This document shows, in pieces, positions 25,236 through 34,240 of a stretch of 64,000 bases of DNA (position 1 is the first letter of the stretch; every line of letters begins with the position of its first letter). Source of the stretch: Streptomyces resistomycificus (lineage in GTDB: Bacteria; Actinomycetota; Actinomycetes; Streptomycetales; Streptomycetaceae); NCBI RefSeq assembly GCF_001514265.1, contig NZ_KQ948992.1, forward strand, positions 612,696 through 676,695, read 5' to 3'. The notes beneath the pieces are model-generated. The model did not search any database and was not told where the DNA came from. It saw nothing but the letters and a program-made list of their open reading frames with translations. Position numbers and translations under genes: made by a program.

Positions 25236-26732
25236 TCAGCGGACGCTGCCCATGAGCTCCTTGACCTTGTTGCGGTACATCCACACCGCGACACCGGCGA
25301 CCACGGCGAGCGTCGCCTCGAGGGCCACGACGCCGGTCTTGTTGAGGTCGACACCGGCGATGGACAGGAGGCCGGTCGTGGCGTCACCGGCGGTGACGGC
25401 GAGGAACCAGACGCCCATCATCTGGGAGGCGTACTTCGCGGGCGCCATCTTCGTGGTGACGGACAGGCCCACCGGCGAGAGCAGCAGCTCGCCGACGGTC
25501 TGGATGAAGTAGATCCCCACCAGCCACAGCGCGGCCGCCTTGTGGCCGCCCTCGGCGATCGTCAGCGGGGCCAGGAAGAGGAAGAAGGAGGCGCCGACCA
25601 GGACCAGGCCCGAGGAGAACTTCACGATCGTGCTGGGCTCCTTGCCGCGCCGGTTCAGCGCGAGCCAGAACCAGGCGAAGACCGGGGCCAGCGCCATGAT
25701 CAGGACCGGGTTGACCGACTGGTACCAGGAGACCGGGAACTCCCAGCCGAAGACGCTGTTCTCGGCGGAGGAGTCGGCGAAGATCGACAGGGTCGAGCCG
25801 CCCTGGTCGTAGATCATCCAGAACACGGCCGCGGCCACGAAGAACCAGATGTACGCGGACATCGACTTCTGCTCGGAGCGGTCCAGGTCCTTGTCGCGCT
25901 TGATGCGGGTGAGGACCATCACCGGGATGATCACGCCGAGCAGGGTCAGCGGGACCAGGATCCAGTTCAGCGTGTAGTGGCCGGTGAAGCCGACGATCGC
26001 GTAGAAGACCACGGCGATCCCGGCCCAGACCGCGGCCTTGCGCAGCGTCGAGGACTTCTCCTCGGCGGACAGCGGCGTCGGGACCACGCTGGAACGCTCC
26101 GCGAGGTGGCGGCTGCCGAGCAGGAACTGCACCAGGCCCAGCGCCATGCCCAGCGCGGCGAGCGCGAAGCCGAGGTGCCAGTTGACGTTCTCGCCGACGG
26201 TGCCGATGACCAGCGGTGCCGCGAAGGCGCCGAGGTTGATGCCCATGTAGAAGACGGTGAAGCCACCGTCACGGCGCGGGTCGTCCGGGCCGGAGTACAG
26301 GTGGCCGACCATCGTCGAGATGTTGGCCTTCAGCAGACCCGAGCCGATCGCGACCAGGCCGAGACCGGCGTAGAACGTGCCGGAGGACGGCAGGGCCAGC
26401 GTGAGGTGGCCGAGCATGATGACCGCACCGGCGACGGCCACGGTCTTGCGCGGACCCCAGACGCGGTCGCCGAACCAGCCGCCCGGCATGGCGAGCAGGT
26501 ACACCAGCGACACGTACACGGAGTAGATCGCGGTAGCCGTGGCCGCGTTCAGGTGTAGGCCGCCCGGAGCGACGAGGTACAGCGGGAGAAGAGCCCTCAT
26601 GCCGTAGTAGGAGAAACGCTCCCACATCTCGGTCATGAAGAGAGTGGCCAGTCCGCGGGGGTGGCCGAAGAAGGTCGTCTCGGAACCGGGGGTGCCCGGG
26701 GTGACCGAGTCCTTCGTCAGGCTGGACGCCAT
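25236..26732 (-). CDS. POT/PTR2-family proton-dependent oligopeptide transporter
   Basis: A 498-residue, 12-14-helix major-facilitator protein that imports di- and tripeptides with protons. The POT signature is clear: FFGHPRGLATLFMTEMWERF then SYYGMRALLPLYLV (the ExxER-type region in helix 1), GGWFGDRVWGPRKTV, and GDATTG near the C-terminus. The ATG at 26732 has AAGGA six bases upstream; the frame beyond it is non-coding. The gene is alone, with a long GC-rich leader. Its neighbour on the other side is a divergent two-component system. Confidence 0.92.
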   Translation of the reverse strand: MASSLTKDSVTPGTPGSETTFFGHPRGLATLFMTEMWERFSYYGMRALLPLYLVAPGGLHLNAATATAIYSVYVSLVYLLAMPGGWFGDRVWGPRKTVAVAGAVIMLGHLTLALPSSGTFYAGLGLVAIGSGLLKANISTMVGHLYSGPDDPRRDGGFTVFYMGINLGAFAAPLVIGTVGENVNWHLGFALAALGMALGLVQFLLGSRHLAERSSVVPTPLSAEEKSSTLRKAAVWAGIAVVFYAIVGFTGHYTLNWILVPLTLLGVIIPVMVLTRIKRDKDLDRSEQKSMSAYIWFFVAAAVFWMIYDQGGSTLSIFADSSAENSVFGWEFPVSWYQSVNPVLIMALAPVFAWFWLALNRRGKEPSTIVKFSSGLVLVGASFFLFLAPLTIAEGGHKAAALWLVGIYFIQTVGELLLSPVGLSVTTKMAPAKYASQMMGVWFLAVTAGDATTGLLSIAGVDLNKTGVVALEATLAVVAGVAVWMYRNKVKELMGSVR

Positions 26733-27233
26733 GGTCGATCCTTGCTGGTCGGGACGCGCGCCAGAGCGAATGCGCGCCCGGTGGGGGGCGGCCGGCACCG
26801 GCGGCTCGGCCCGTCCACCCCACGCCCACGGGGAGCCCGCCCCGGGTCACGGGGCGGTGGACGGCGACCGCCGGGATCCACGCCCCCGCCACGGGGGCCC
26901 GGCCACAGGTCGTTCCTTTCGAGGCCGGCGGAAACCGGCCCGCACACAAAAGAGACCCTCGGCGTCAAACGGCCGCCAAAGGCCCCGCGGTGCTACAGGC
27001 GTTTCATTCACCATACGGCAGGACAGAGCATGATATGGAAGGACTTGAGACGCGGATCACAGGTGAGGGTGGAACCGTGCACCTCATTTCCAAGGTCTAT
27101 TCACGAATCTCACCCTAGAGGCATAGGTTCATACCAAGGTAAGGACGGCTGTGAAGTCCGGCATGTCCCTAGGTAAGAATCACCCTTGCCGATCACACCC
27201 CAGCTCTTGTCGTGAGCGGACTACCATCAGCTC
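26733..27233. other. Divergent intergenic region (POT transporter / response regulator)
   Basis: No gene is seen in these 501 bases. The half next to the POT gene (26733-26950) is very GC-rich with several inverted repeats, for example CCGTCCACC (26813-26821) with GGTGGACGG downstream, and CGCCCCG/CGGGGCG at ~26837-26857. It would form a structured 5' leader, but I do not recognise a riboswitch class. The half next to the response regulator (27000-27200) is AT-richer, with short near-repeats of the type CCCTAG and AATC(TC)ACCCT around 27105-27185. These could be regulator sites. TACCAT at 27222-27227 is the likely -10 element of the response regulator. Confidence 0.45.
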
Positions 27234-27911
27234 ATGACCCGTGTACTGCTCGCCGAGGACGACGCGTCCATCTCGGAGCCGCTGGCCCGCGCCCTGCGCC
27301 GGGAAGGGTACGAGGTCGAGGTGCGTGAGGACGGCCCCACCGCACTCGACGCCGGCATCCAGGGCGGCATCGACCTGGTCGTGCTCGACCTGGGGCTGCC
27401 AGGGATGGACGGCCTGGAGGTGGCCCGCCGGCTGCGCGCCGAGGGCCTCACCGTCCCGATCCTCATCCTGACCGCGCGCGCCGACGAGGTGGACACCGTC
27501 GTCGGTCTCGACGCGGGCGCCGACGACTACGTCACCAAGCCCTTCCGGCTCGCCGAACTGCTCGCCCGCGTCCGGGCCCTGCTGCGCCGCGGCGCCTCGG
27601 AGCCGGCGCAGCCGCCCGCCACCCACGGCGTGCGCATCGACGTCGAGTCGCACCGGGCGTGGATGGGCGACGAGGAGCTCCAGCTCACCGCCAAGGAGTT
27701 CGACCTGCTGCGGGTCCTCGTGCGGGACGCCGGGCGGGTCGTCACCCGCGACCAGCTGATGCGCGAGGTCTGGGACACCACGTGGTGGTCCTCGACCAAG
27801 ACGCTGGACATGCACATCTCGTGGCTGCGCAAGAAGCTCGGGGACGACGCCGCCAACCCGCGGTACATCGCCACCGTGCGGGGCGTCGGGTTCCGCTTCG
27901 AGAAGAGCTAG
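27234..27911 (+). CDS. OmpR-family response regulator
   Basis: A 225-residue DNA-binding response regulator. The receiver has acidic residues in LLAEDDASI, the phospho-acceptor Asp near residue 52 in LVVLDLGLPG, Thr in ILTARADEVD and Lys in DDYVTKPFRL. The winged-helix output domain runs from ~130 to 225 (LTAKEFDLLRVLVRDAGRVV and TLDMHISWLRKKLGD). The ATG follows a TACCAT box by six bases with no ribosome site, so translation is probably leaderless. It is followed after 62 bases by its cognate kinase. Confidence 0.93.
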   Translation: MTRVLLAEDDASISEPLARALRREGYEVEVREDGPTALDAGIQGGIDLVVLDLGLPGMDGLEVARRLRAEGLTVPILILTARADEVDTVVGLDAGADDYVTKPFRLAELLARVRALLRRGASEPAQPPATHGVRIDVESHRAWMGDEELQLTAKEFDLLRVLVRDAGRVVTRDQLMREVWDTTWWSSTKTLDMHISWLRKKLGDDAANPRYIATVRGVGFRFEKS

Positions 27912-27973
27912 CCGGCTGCGCCGGGGCGTCGCCCCCTCCGCACTCCCCCTGTAGTCACCGCCCGGAGGGCCCT

Positions 27974-29248
27974 GTGCGTCGCCGTCTCATCCAGTCCACC
28001 CTCGCCGTGGTCCTCGTGGTCATCGCGGTGTTCGGTGTCTCGCTCGTCATCGTCGAGACCCGCACCATCAGCAACAGTGCCCAGGAGCGGGTGGAGCTCG
28101 AGGCGGCCCGGCTGGCCAGCATCGTGGACAGCCGGCTGCTCGGCGCCGGGAACGTCGACGCCGAGGTCCTGAAGAACCAGGTCTCCGGGGACCGCTACGC
28201 CGTGATCCGGATCCCGGGCGAGAAGGCCATCGAGGTCGGCACCAAGCCGCCCACCGACGACGTCATCGAGGGCGAGGCCAAGGGCGAGGAGGGCGAGACC
28301 GTCGTCGTCCAGGAGCCGCGCTCCTCGGTGACCCGCGAGGTCGGCCGTACGCTGCTGATCATCGGGCTGGTGGCGCTGCTCGCGGTGATCGCCGCGGTGC
28401 TGCTCGCGATCCGACAGGCCAACAAGCTCGCCTCGCCGCTCACCGACCTCGCCGAGACCGCCGAACGCCTCGGCTCCGGCGACCCGCGCCCCCGGCACAA
28501 GCGGTACTCCGTGCCCGAGCTGGACCGGGTCGCGGACGTCCTCGACTCCTCAGCCGAACGCATCGCCCGCATGCTGACCGCCGAGCGCCGGCTCGCCGCC
28601 GACGCCTCCCACCAGCTGCGTACACCGCTGACCGCGCTGTCCATGCGGCTCGAGGAGATCACCCTCACCGACGACCCGGACACGGTGAAGGAGGAGGCCA
28701 CTATCGCGCTCACCCAGGTCGAGCGCCTCACCGACGTGGTGGAACGGCTGCTCACCAACTCCCGCGACCCCCGTACCGGATCCGCGGTGACCTTCGACCT
28801 CGACGAGGTCATCCAGCAGCAGCTCGCCGAGTGGCGCCCCGCCTACCGCGGGGTGGGCCGGGCCATCGTCAGCTCCGGCAAGCGGCACCTCCAGGCGGTC
28901 GGCACGCCCGGGGCGGTCGCGCAGGTGCTGGCCGCGCTGATCGAGAACTCCCTCATGCACGGCGGCGGCACGGTCGCGCTGCGCACCCGGGTCACCGGGA
29001 ACCAGGCGGTCATCGAGGTCACCGACGAGGGCCCGGGCGTCCCGGCCGACCTGGGAGCCCGCATCTTCGAGCGGGCGATCAGCGGCCGTAACTCCACGGG
29101 GATCGGCCTGGCGGTCGCCCGGGACCTGGCGGAGGCCGACGGGGGCCGTCTGGAGATGCTCCAGGCCCAGCCCGCGGTGTTCGGCCTGTTCCTGTCGCGT
29201 ACGCCGGTCAGGAAGTCGGCGGGCGCGTCGGAGCCGACGGTTCGCTAG
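27974..29248 (+). CDS. Sensor histidine kinase
   Basis: A 424-residue membrane kinase, partner of the response regulator just upstream. TM1 is residues ~6-27 (IQSTLAVVLVVIAVFGVSL). A ~95-residue extracytoplasmic domain follows, then TM2 at ~127-147 (LLIIGLVALLAVIAAVLLAI) and HAMP (RQANKLASPLTDLAETAERL). The HisKA phosphorylation site is His ~213 in DASHQLRTPLTALSM. The ATPase domain has the N-box ALIENSLMHG, G1 EVTDEGPGVP and G2 GIGLAVARDLAEADGG. The GTG start has GGAGGG upstream. The signal is unknown. Confidence 0.92.
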   Translation: MRRRLIQSTLAVVLVVIAVFGVSLVIVETRTISNSAQERVELEAARLASIVDSRLLGAGNVDAEVLKNQVSGDRYAVIRIPGEKAIEVGTKPPTDDVIEGEAKGEEGETVVVQEPRSSVTREVGRTLLIIGLVALLAVIAAVLLAIRQANKLASPLTDLAETAERLGSGDPRPRHKRYSVPELDRVADVLDSSAERIARMLTAERRLAADASHQLRTPLTALSMRLEEITLTDDPDTVKEEATIALTQVERLTDVVERLLTNSRDPRTGSAVTFDLDEVIQQQLAEWRPAYRGVGRAIVSSGKRHLQAVGTPGAVAQVLAALIENSLMHGGGTVALRTRVTGNQAVIEVTDEGPGVPADLGARIFERAISGRNSTGIGLAVARDLAEADGGRLEMLQAQPAVFGLFLSRTPVRKSAGASEPTVR

Positions 29249-29258
29249 CGGGACCCGG

Positions 29259-29807
29259 TCACGGCACGCGCTGCCCGGTGCGCGGCTTCTTCGCTTCCCT
29301 GGCCAGGAGCGACTCCGCGCTCGCCACCGCCTCCATGGCCGGAAGCGTGCGGAAGACCCAGGTGCGGTACGACCAGAAGCGGAACAGGGTGGCGACGCCG
29401 ATGCCGACGAACTTGAAGATGTTGCTCTGCAGCGGGCTGTCCCAGCCGAAGCCGTACGTCGCCGCGTAGAGCAGGCCGTTCTCGATGACCAGGCCCACCG
29501 CGCTGAAGAGCAGGAACAGGGTGAGTTCCTTGGTGCGGCCGGACTTGTCGCGGTCACGGTAGGTGAAGTAACGGAACCCGACGTAGTTGAAGGCGATGGC
29601 GACGACCGTGGCTATGACACTGGCGCGCACGACCTGAAGCTCGGTCGTGTGCCGCACCAGGTTGAACACGAGGAGGTTGACCAGCACGCCGGCCCCGCCG
29701 ACCGCGCCGAACTTCGCAGCCTCGCGCACCAGCCGGGCGAAGCGCTGTCGTGCCGCGCTGGGGGGCGCCGAGCGCGCCGTACGAGACCCCGAGGAACCAC
29801 GTTCCAT
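29259..29807 (-). CDS. GtrA-family membrane protein (putative lipid-linked sugar flippase)
   Basis: A 182-residue protein with four transmembrane helices typical of GtrA: FGAVGGAGVLVNLLVFNLV, VIATVVAIAFNYVGFRYFTY (with the conserved N-Y-x-x-x-R/K-x-W/F-like pattern), LFLLFSAVGLVIENGLLYAA and IGVATLFRFWSYRTWVF. GtrA-like proteins flip polyprenyl-phosphate-sugars in envelope polysaccharide or protein glycosylation. There are basic hydrophilic extensions at both ends. The ribosome site is weak. It is convergent with the kinase gene (10 bases apart) and divergent from purK. Confidence 0.85.
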   Translation of the reverse strand: MERGSSGSRTARSAPPSAARQRFARLVREAAKFGAVGGAGVLVNLLVFNLVRHTTELQVVRASVIATVVAIAFNYVGFRYFTYRDRDKSGRTKELTLFLLFSAVGLVIENGLLYAATYGFGWDSPLQSNIFKFVGIGVATLFRFWSYRTWVFRTLPAMEAVASAESLLAREAKKPRTGQRVP

Positions 29808-29960
29808 GGCTGTCCAGGCCCCCGTCTGTCGGTTTCGTCAACGCTGCCATGCTAACCACCCCCCCTTCGTGATCGCCTGTGGATGGGTTCACCGCAGGGC
29901 AAAGGACCGGCCCGCCGGAGGTGAAATCGGCCACCGTGGCGTGGCCGATACCCTAGGGGC

Positions 29961-31100
29961 GTGACGTTCCCGGTAGTCGGCATGGTCGGCGGGGGCCAGC
30001 TCGCTCGTATGACACACGAGGCAGGCATCCCGCTCGGCATCAGGTTCAAGCTCCTCAGTGACACCCCTCAGGATTCCGCGGCGCAGGTGGTGAGCGAAGT
30101 CGTTGTCGGCGACTATCGCGACCTCGACACGCTGCGTGAGTTCGCGCGGGGCTGCGACGTGATCACGTTCGATCACGAACACGTACCCACCGAGCACCTC
30201 AGGGCCCTGGAGGCGGAGGGCATCCCCGTCCGCCCCGGCCCCGACGCGCTCGTGCACGCCCAGGACAAGGGCGTGATGCGGGCGAGGCTCGACGCGATCG
30301 GGGTGCCGTGCCCACGGCACCGGATCGTGAGCGACCCGCAGGACGTGGTGGCCTTCGCGGCGGAGGGCGACGGCTTCCCCGTCGTCCTCAAGACCGTCCG
30401 CGGCGGCTACGACGGCAAGGGCGTGTGGGTCGTCGACTCCGTCGAGGAGGCCGCCGACCCCTTCCGGGCCGGGGTGCCGGTCCTCGCCGAGGAGAAGGTC
30501 GACTTCGTCCGCGAGCTCGCCGCGAACGTCGTGCGCTCCCCGCACGGCCAGGCCGTCGCCTACCCGGTCGTGGAGTCCCGGCAGGTGAACGGCGTCTGCG
30601 ACACGGTGATCGCGCCAGCCCCCGACCTCGACCGGACGCTGGCCCTGGAGGCGGAGCAGCTCGCGCTGACCGTCGCCAAGGAACTGGGCGTCGTCGGGCA
30701 CCTCGCCGTCGAGCTGTTCCAGACCCGCGACGGGCGCATCCTCGTCAACGAGCTCGCGATGCGCCCGCACAACTCCGGCCACTGGTCGATGGACGGGGCG
30801 ATCACGTCCCAGTTCGCCAACCACGTCCGCGCGGTCCTGGACCTGCCCCTGGGCGACCCGCGCCCGCGCCAGCCGTGGACGGTCATGGTGAACGTCCTCG
30901 GCGGCGACTACCCGGACATGTACTCCGCGTACCTGCACTGCATGGCCCGCGACCCCCAGCTGAAGATCCACATGTACGGCAAGGACGTGAAGCCCGGCCG
31001 CAAGGTGGGCCACGTCAACACCTACGGCGACGACCTGGACGACGTGCTGGAGCGCGCCCGTCACGCAGCCGGCTACCTGAGAGGCACGATCACCGAATGA
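29961..31100 (+). CDS. purK: 5-(carboxyamino)imidazole ribonucleotide synthase
   Basis: The ATP-grasp enzyme of purine synthesis that carboxylates aminoimidazole ribonucleotide. It is 379 residues. The N-terminal motif VGMVGGGQLARMTHEA, the ATP-grasp core FPVVLKTVRGGYDGKGVWVV, the Mg-binding VNELAMRPHNSGHWSMDGA and the terminal KVGHVNTYGDD are all standard PurK. The GTG start follows TACCCT (29949-29954) by six bases, indicating a leaderless message. Its stop overlaps the purE start (ATGA), so the two are coupled. Confidence 0.95.
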   Translation: MTFPVVGMVGGGQLARMTHEAGIPLGIRFKLLSDTPQDSAAQVVSEVVVGDYRDLDTLREFARGCDVITFDHEHVPTEHLRALEAEGIPVRPGPDALVHAQDKGVMRARLDAIGVPCPRHRIVSDPQDVVAFAAEGDGFPVVLKTVRGGYDGKGVWVVDSVEEAADPFRAGVPVLAEEKVDFVRELAANVVRSPHGQAVAYPVVESRQVNGVCDTVIAPAPDLDRTLALEAEQLALTVAKELGVVGHLAVELFQTRDGRILVNELAMRPHNSGHWSMDGAITSQFANHVRAVLDLPLGDPRPRQPWTVMVNVLGGDYPDMYSAYLHCMARDPQLKIHMYGKDVKPGRKVGHVNTYGDDLDDVLERARHAAGYLRGTITE

Positions 31101-31621
31101 GCCCCGTTGTTGGCATCGTCATGGGTTCGGACTCCGACTGGCCCGTGATGGAGGCCGCGGCCCAGGCCCTCGCCGAGTTCGAGATCGACTTCGAGGTCGA
31201 CGTCGTCTCCGCGCACCGCATGCCGCGCGAGATGGTGGCGTACGGCGAGCAGGCCGCGGAGCGCGGACTGAAGGTGATCATCGCGGGGGCCGGCGGCGCC
31301 GCCCACCTCCCGGGCATGCTCGCCTCGGTCACCCCGCTGCCGGTGATCGGCGTGCCCGTGCCGCTGAAGTACCTCGACGGCATGGACTCCCTGCTGTCGA
31401 TCGTGCAGATGCCGGCCGGCGTGCCCGTCGCGACCGTCTCGGTCGCCGGTGCCCGCAACGCCGGACTGCTCGCCGCCCGCATCCTCGCCGCGCACGACGA
31501 GGAACTCCTCGGTCGGATGCGGGAGTTCCAGCAGGAGCTGAACGACCAGGCCACCGAGAAGGGCAAGCGCCTGCGCGCCAAGGTCGAGGGAGCGGGCAAC
31601 GGCTTCGGTTTCGGGAAGTGA
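31097..31621 (+). CDS. purE: N5-carboxyaminoimidazole ribonucleotide mutase
   Basis: Rearranges N5-CAIR to CAIR in purine synthesis (class I PurE). It is 174 residues. The active-site stretches are VVGIVMGSDSDWPVMEAA, VVSAHRMPREM (catalytic His), IAGAGGAAHLPGMLAS and MPAGVPVATVSVAGARNAGL. The ATG overlaps the purK stop. The M19 dipeptidase follows after five bases, probably in the same transcript. Confidence 0.96.
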   Translation: MSPVVGIVMGSDSDWPVMEAAAQALAEFEIDFEVDVVSAHRMPREMVAYGEQAAERGLKVIIAGAGGAAHLPGMLASVTPLPVIGVPVPLKYLDGMDSLLSIVQMPAGVPVATVSVAGARNAGLLAARILAAHDEELLGRMREFQQELNDQATEKGKRLRAKVEGAGNGFGFGK

Positions 31622-31626
31622 CCCGG

Positions 31627-32805
31627 ATGAGCTCGGCTGAACAAGCCCGGGCGCTCCTAAGGGAGTTCCCCGTCGTCGACGGCCACAACGACCTGCCCTG
31701 GGCGCTGCGCGAGCAGGTCCGCTACGACCTCGACGCCCGTGACATCGCCACCGACCAGGGCGCCCACCTGCACACCGACATCCCCCGGCTGCGCGCGGGC
31801 GGGGTCGGCGCGCAGTACTGGTCGGTGTACGTGCGCTCGGACCTGCCCGACGCGGTCCCCGCGACGCTGGAACAGATCGACTGCGTACGGCAGTTGCTGG
31901 CGCGCTATCCGGACGACCTGCGGGCCGCACGCACCGCCGCCGACATGGAGGAGGCGCGTGCGGAAGGCCGTATCGCCTCGCTGATGGGCGCGGAGGGCGG
32001 GCACTCGATCGCCGACTCCCTCGCCACGCTGCGGGGGTTGTACGCCCTGGGCGTCCGGTACATGACCCTCACCCACAACCACAACGTGGCGTGGGCCGAC
32101 TCCGCGACGGACGAGCCGGGTGTGGGCGGCCTGTCGGCGTTCGGCCGTGAGGTCGTGCGGGAGATGAACCGCGAGGGCATGCTGGTCGACCTCTCGCACG
32201 TGGCGGCCACCACGATGAGGGACGCGCTGGACGCGACGGCCGCGCCGGTGATCTTCTCCCACTCCTCGTCGCGGGCCGTCTGCGACCACCCGCGCAACAT
32301 CCCCGACGACGTGCTGGAACGCCTTCCCGCCAACGGCGGTGTGGCGATGGTGACGTTCGTCCCGAAGTTCGTGCTCCAGGCGGCCGTCGACTGGACGGTC
32401 GCGGCCGACGAGAACATGCGCGCGCACGGCTTCCACCACCTCGCCACCACCCCCGAGGCGATGAAGGTGCACCGCGCCTTCGAGGAGCGCACCCCGCGTC
32501 CGGTGGCGACCGTTTCGACGGTGGCGGACCACCTCGACCACATGCGCGAGGTCGCGGGCGTCGACCACCTCGGCATCGGCGGCGACTACGACGGCACGGC
32601 CTTCACCCCGGACGGCCTCGGCGACGTCTCCGGGTATCCCAACCTTCTCGCCGAACTGCTCGACCGCGGCTGGTCGAAGGCCGACCTGGCCAAGCTGACC
32701 TGGCAGAACGCGGTACGGGTGCTGGGCGCGGCGGAGGACGTGGCCCGTGACCTTCAGGCCCGGCGGGGCCCGTCCAACGCCACCATCGGCGAGCTGGACG
32801 GCTGA
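31627..32805 (+). CDS. Membrane dipeptidase (M19, renal dipeptidase type), active-site complete
   Basis: A 392-residue binuclear zinc dipeptidase. All metal ligands of the family are present: HxD in VVDGHNDLPW, bridging Glu in LMGAEGGHS, His in MLVDLSHVA, His in IFSHSSSRA, and Asp in LGIGGDYDG. The C-terminal TWQNAVRVLGAAE motif is typical. By position after purKE it corresponds to Sco3058, an M19 enzyme with a published structure that hydrolyses L-D-type dipeptides (recall). There is no signal peptide, so it acts in the cytoplasm. ATG 31627 has GGGAA ten bases upstream; the in-frame GTG at 31618 overlaps purE but lacks spacing. A metal-less paralog lies 1.6 kb downstream. Confidence 0.93.
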   Translation: MSSAEQARALLREFPVVDGHNDLPWALREQVRYDLDARDIATDQGAHLHTDIPRLRAGGVGAQYWSVYVRSDLPDAVPATLEQIDCVRQLLARYPDDLRAARTAADMEEARAEGRIASLMGAEGGHSIADSLATLRGLYALGVRYMTLTHNHNVAWADSATDEPGVGGLSAFGREVVREMNREGMLVDLSHVAATTMRDALDATAAPVIFSHSSSRAVCDHPRNIPDDVLERLPANGGVAMVTFVPKFVLQAAVDWTVAADENMRAHGFHHLATTPEAMKVHRAFEERTPRPVATVSTVADHLDHMREVAGVDHLGIGGDYDGTAFTPDGLGDVSGYPNLLAELLDRGWSKADLAKLTWQNAVRVLGAAEDVARDLQARRGPSNATIGELDG

Positions 32806-33221
32806 TCGTCGAGGGCGGGGTAGTCGGTGTAGCCGGTCGCCCCGCCCACGTACATCAGGTACCGCCGAGCCGCAGCCGGGCCACCAGGTCGGGGTTGGCC
32901 AGGAAGGGCCGGCCCAGGGCGATCAGGTCGGCGCCGGCGGCCAGCAGCTCGGCGGACGCCCGGCGGACCGCCTCCGTGGTGACCTCCCCCAGCACGGGGT
33001 TGGCGATCAGGGTCCCCGGCCAGTCCTCGCGGATGCGGCGGTAGACCGGCGAGGCCGGATCGGCGTACACGAGGTGCAGGTAGGCGGGTCGCAGGTCCCG
33101 CAGTCGCTCGACGAGTGCCGGGTAGAGGACCTGCGTGTCGTGCTCCTCGACGCCGTTGACGGTGTGGCCGGGGGAGATCCGCAGTCCCGTCCGCTCGGGT
33201 CCGACCTCGGCGACCCAGGTC
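32806..33221 (-). pseudogene. Remnant of an Old Yellow Enzyme (ene-reductase) gene, C-terminal part only
   Basis: Reading leftward from about 33221, the frame gives an OYE/N-ethylmaleimide-reductase C-terminal half. Segments are VAEVGPERTGLRISPGHTVN, LVERLRDLRPAYLHLVYADP, LIANPVLGEVTTEAVRRASA and LIALGRPFLANPDLVARLRL. After ARLRLGG the frame breaks (stop near 32855), and the family's last motif, MYVGGATGYTDYPALDD, continues in another frame, with ~10 residues of the usual linker missing. The N-terminal half (FMN and substrate loops) is absent. At 33215-33222 the sequence changes abruptly to a divergently oriented MerR-type gene that has also lost its start. One deletion plus one frameshift explain this. 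It should not encode an active enzyme. Confidence 0.8.
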
Positions 33222-33545
33222 AGCGAGCGGTCGCTGCGCTACTACGAGCAGCAGGGGCTGCTGGCGGCCGGGCGCACGGCAGGCGGTCACCGGGACTATC
33301 CCGAGGCGGCCGTCGACCGGGTCGTCAGGATCCAGGAGCTGTTCGCGGCCGGGCTGCACAGCTCGAAGATCGCGCGACTGCTGCCCTGCATGCGGGACAC
33401 CGACGGCGGCCCGTCGGCCGTGGTCACGCCGAAACTCGTCGCCGACCTCACCGAGGAACGCGAGCGCATCGACCGGATGATCGCGGACCTGGTCCGCTCC
33501 CGGGACACGCTCGACGAGGTGATCGACGCGGCGCGGGACAGCTGA
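33219..33545 (+). pseudogene. MerR-family regulator lacking its N-terminus
   Basis: The reading VSERSLRYYEQQGLLAAGR and TAGGHRDYPEAAVDRVVRI is the second half of a MerR DNA-binding domain. A dimerisation helix (VADLTEERERIDRMIADLV) and a normal C-terminus follow. The first ~12 residues that should precede it (the initiation codon and first helix) are missing; the upstream bases instead match the opposite strand of the ene-reductase remnant. A GTG at 33135 keeps the frame open, but it would add an unrelated Ser/Pro-rich leader. MerR genes divergent from ene-reductases are common, so the deletion probably removed the shared promoter and both 5' ends. Confidence 0.78.
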
Positions 33546-33550
33546 GCCGG

Positions 33551-34240
33551 TCAGTCGCGCACCATCGTGTAGCCGACGCCGCGCACGGTCCGGATCAGCC
33601 TCTGGTCGCCGTCGCCCAGTTTGCGGCGCAGATAGTAGATGTACGTCTCGACGGTCCCGGTGCGGAACGGCGCCCCCCAGACCCGCTCCAGGATCTGCTT
33701 CTTCGTGACGACCTGACCGGCGTGGTCCAGCAGGTAGCCGAGCAGTTCGAACTCCCGGGCCGAGAGCTCGACGCGGGTGCCGTCCCGCCAGACCCGGCGG
33801 CGTGCCGGGTCCACCGACAGGTCCCCGTGGCGCAGCAGCCGGCTCTCGTCGGCCAGGTCGCGGGCCAGCAACTCCCGGCCGTGCGCGACGACTTCGGCGA
33901 CCTCGTACGGCTTGGTGAGATGCCCGTCCAGGGCCGCCATCGTGCGCCGCACCGCTGCGGCGGCCTCGGTGTCCTCGCCGGCGGAGAGGAACAGCACCGG
34001 TGCCCGGACACCGGCCGCGCGCAGTCCGTCGTACGTCCCGACGGCGTCGTCGTCCGGCAGGGCCATGTCGAGGATGACGAGGTCGGGCCGCACCGAACGG
34101 CCGACGGGCGTCGCGAACCGGCCGCGGCTGGCGGCGTACACCTCGAAGCCGAGGTCGCCGAGCTCCTTGATCAGGGGCCGGGCGGCGGGGTCGGCGTCCA
34201 CGACGAGGACGCGGAGCGGGGTGGGTCTTTGAACGTTCAC
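33551..34240 (-). CDS. Orphan OmpR-family response regulator with altered receiver pocket
   Basis: A 229-residue receiver plus winged-helix protein. The receiver has VLVVDADPAAR, where the usual second acidic residue appears as Ala, the acceptor Asp in LVILDMALPD, Ser in LFLSAGEDTE and Lys in GHLTKPYEVA. The DNA-binding domain (LSAREFELLGYLLDHAGQVV, TYIYYLRRKLGD, RTVRGVGYTMVRD) is intact. No histidine kinase is adjacent. The start is GTG at 34240; no good ribosome site precedes it. It ends five bases from the truncated MerR gene and is divergent from the inactive dipeptidase paralog. Confidence 0.85.
   Translation of the reverse strand: MNVQRPTPLRVLVVDADPAARPLIKELGDLGFEVYAASRGRFATPVGRSVRPDLVILDMALPDDDAVGTYDGLRAAGVRAPVLFLSAGEDTEAAAAVRRTMAALDGHLTKPYEVAEVVAHGRELLARDLADESRLLRHGDLSVDPARRRVWRDGTRVELSAREFELLGYLLDHAGQVVTKKQILERVWGAPFRTGTVETYIYYLRRKLGDGDQRLIRTVRGVGYTMVRD

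Noticed and set aside
26733..26950. Riboswitch in the structured leader of the POT transporter
   Set aside because: Inverted repeats exist, but none matches a riboswitch class I know. GC-rich leaders commonly form such stems by chance.
32855..33070. 71-codon leftward ORF as a stand-alone gene
   Set aside because: The sequence is the internal part of the ene-reductase remnant and continues upstream without a start of its own.
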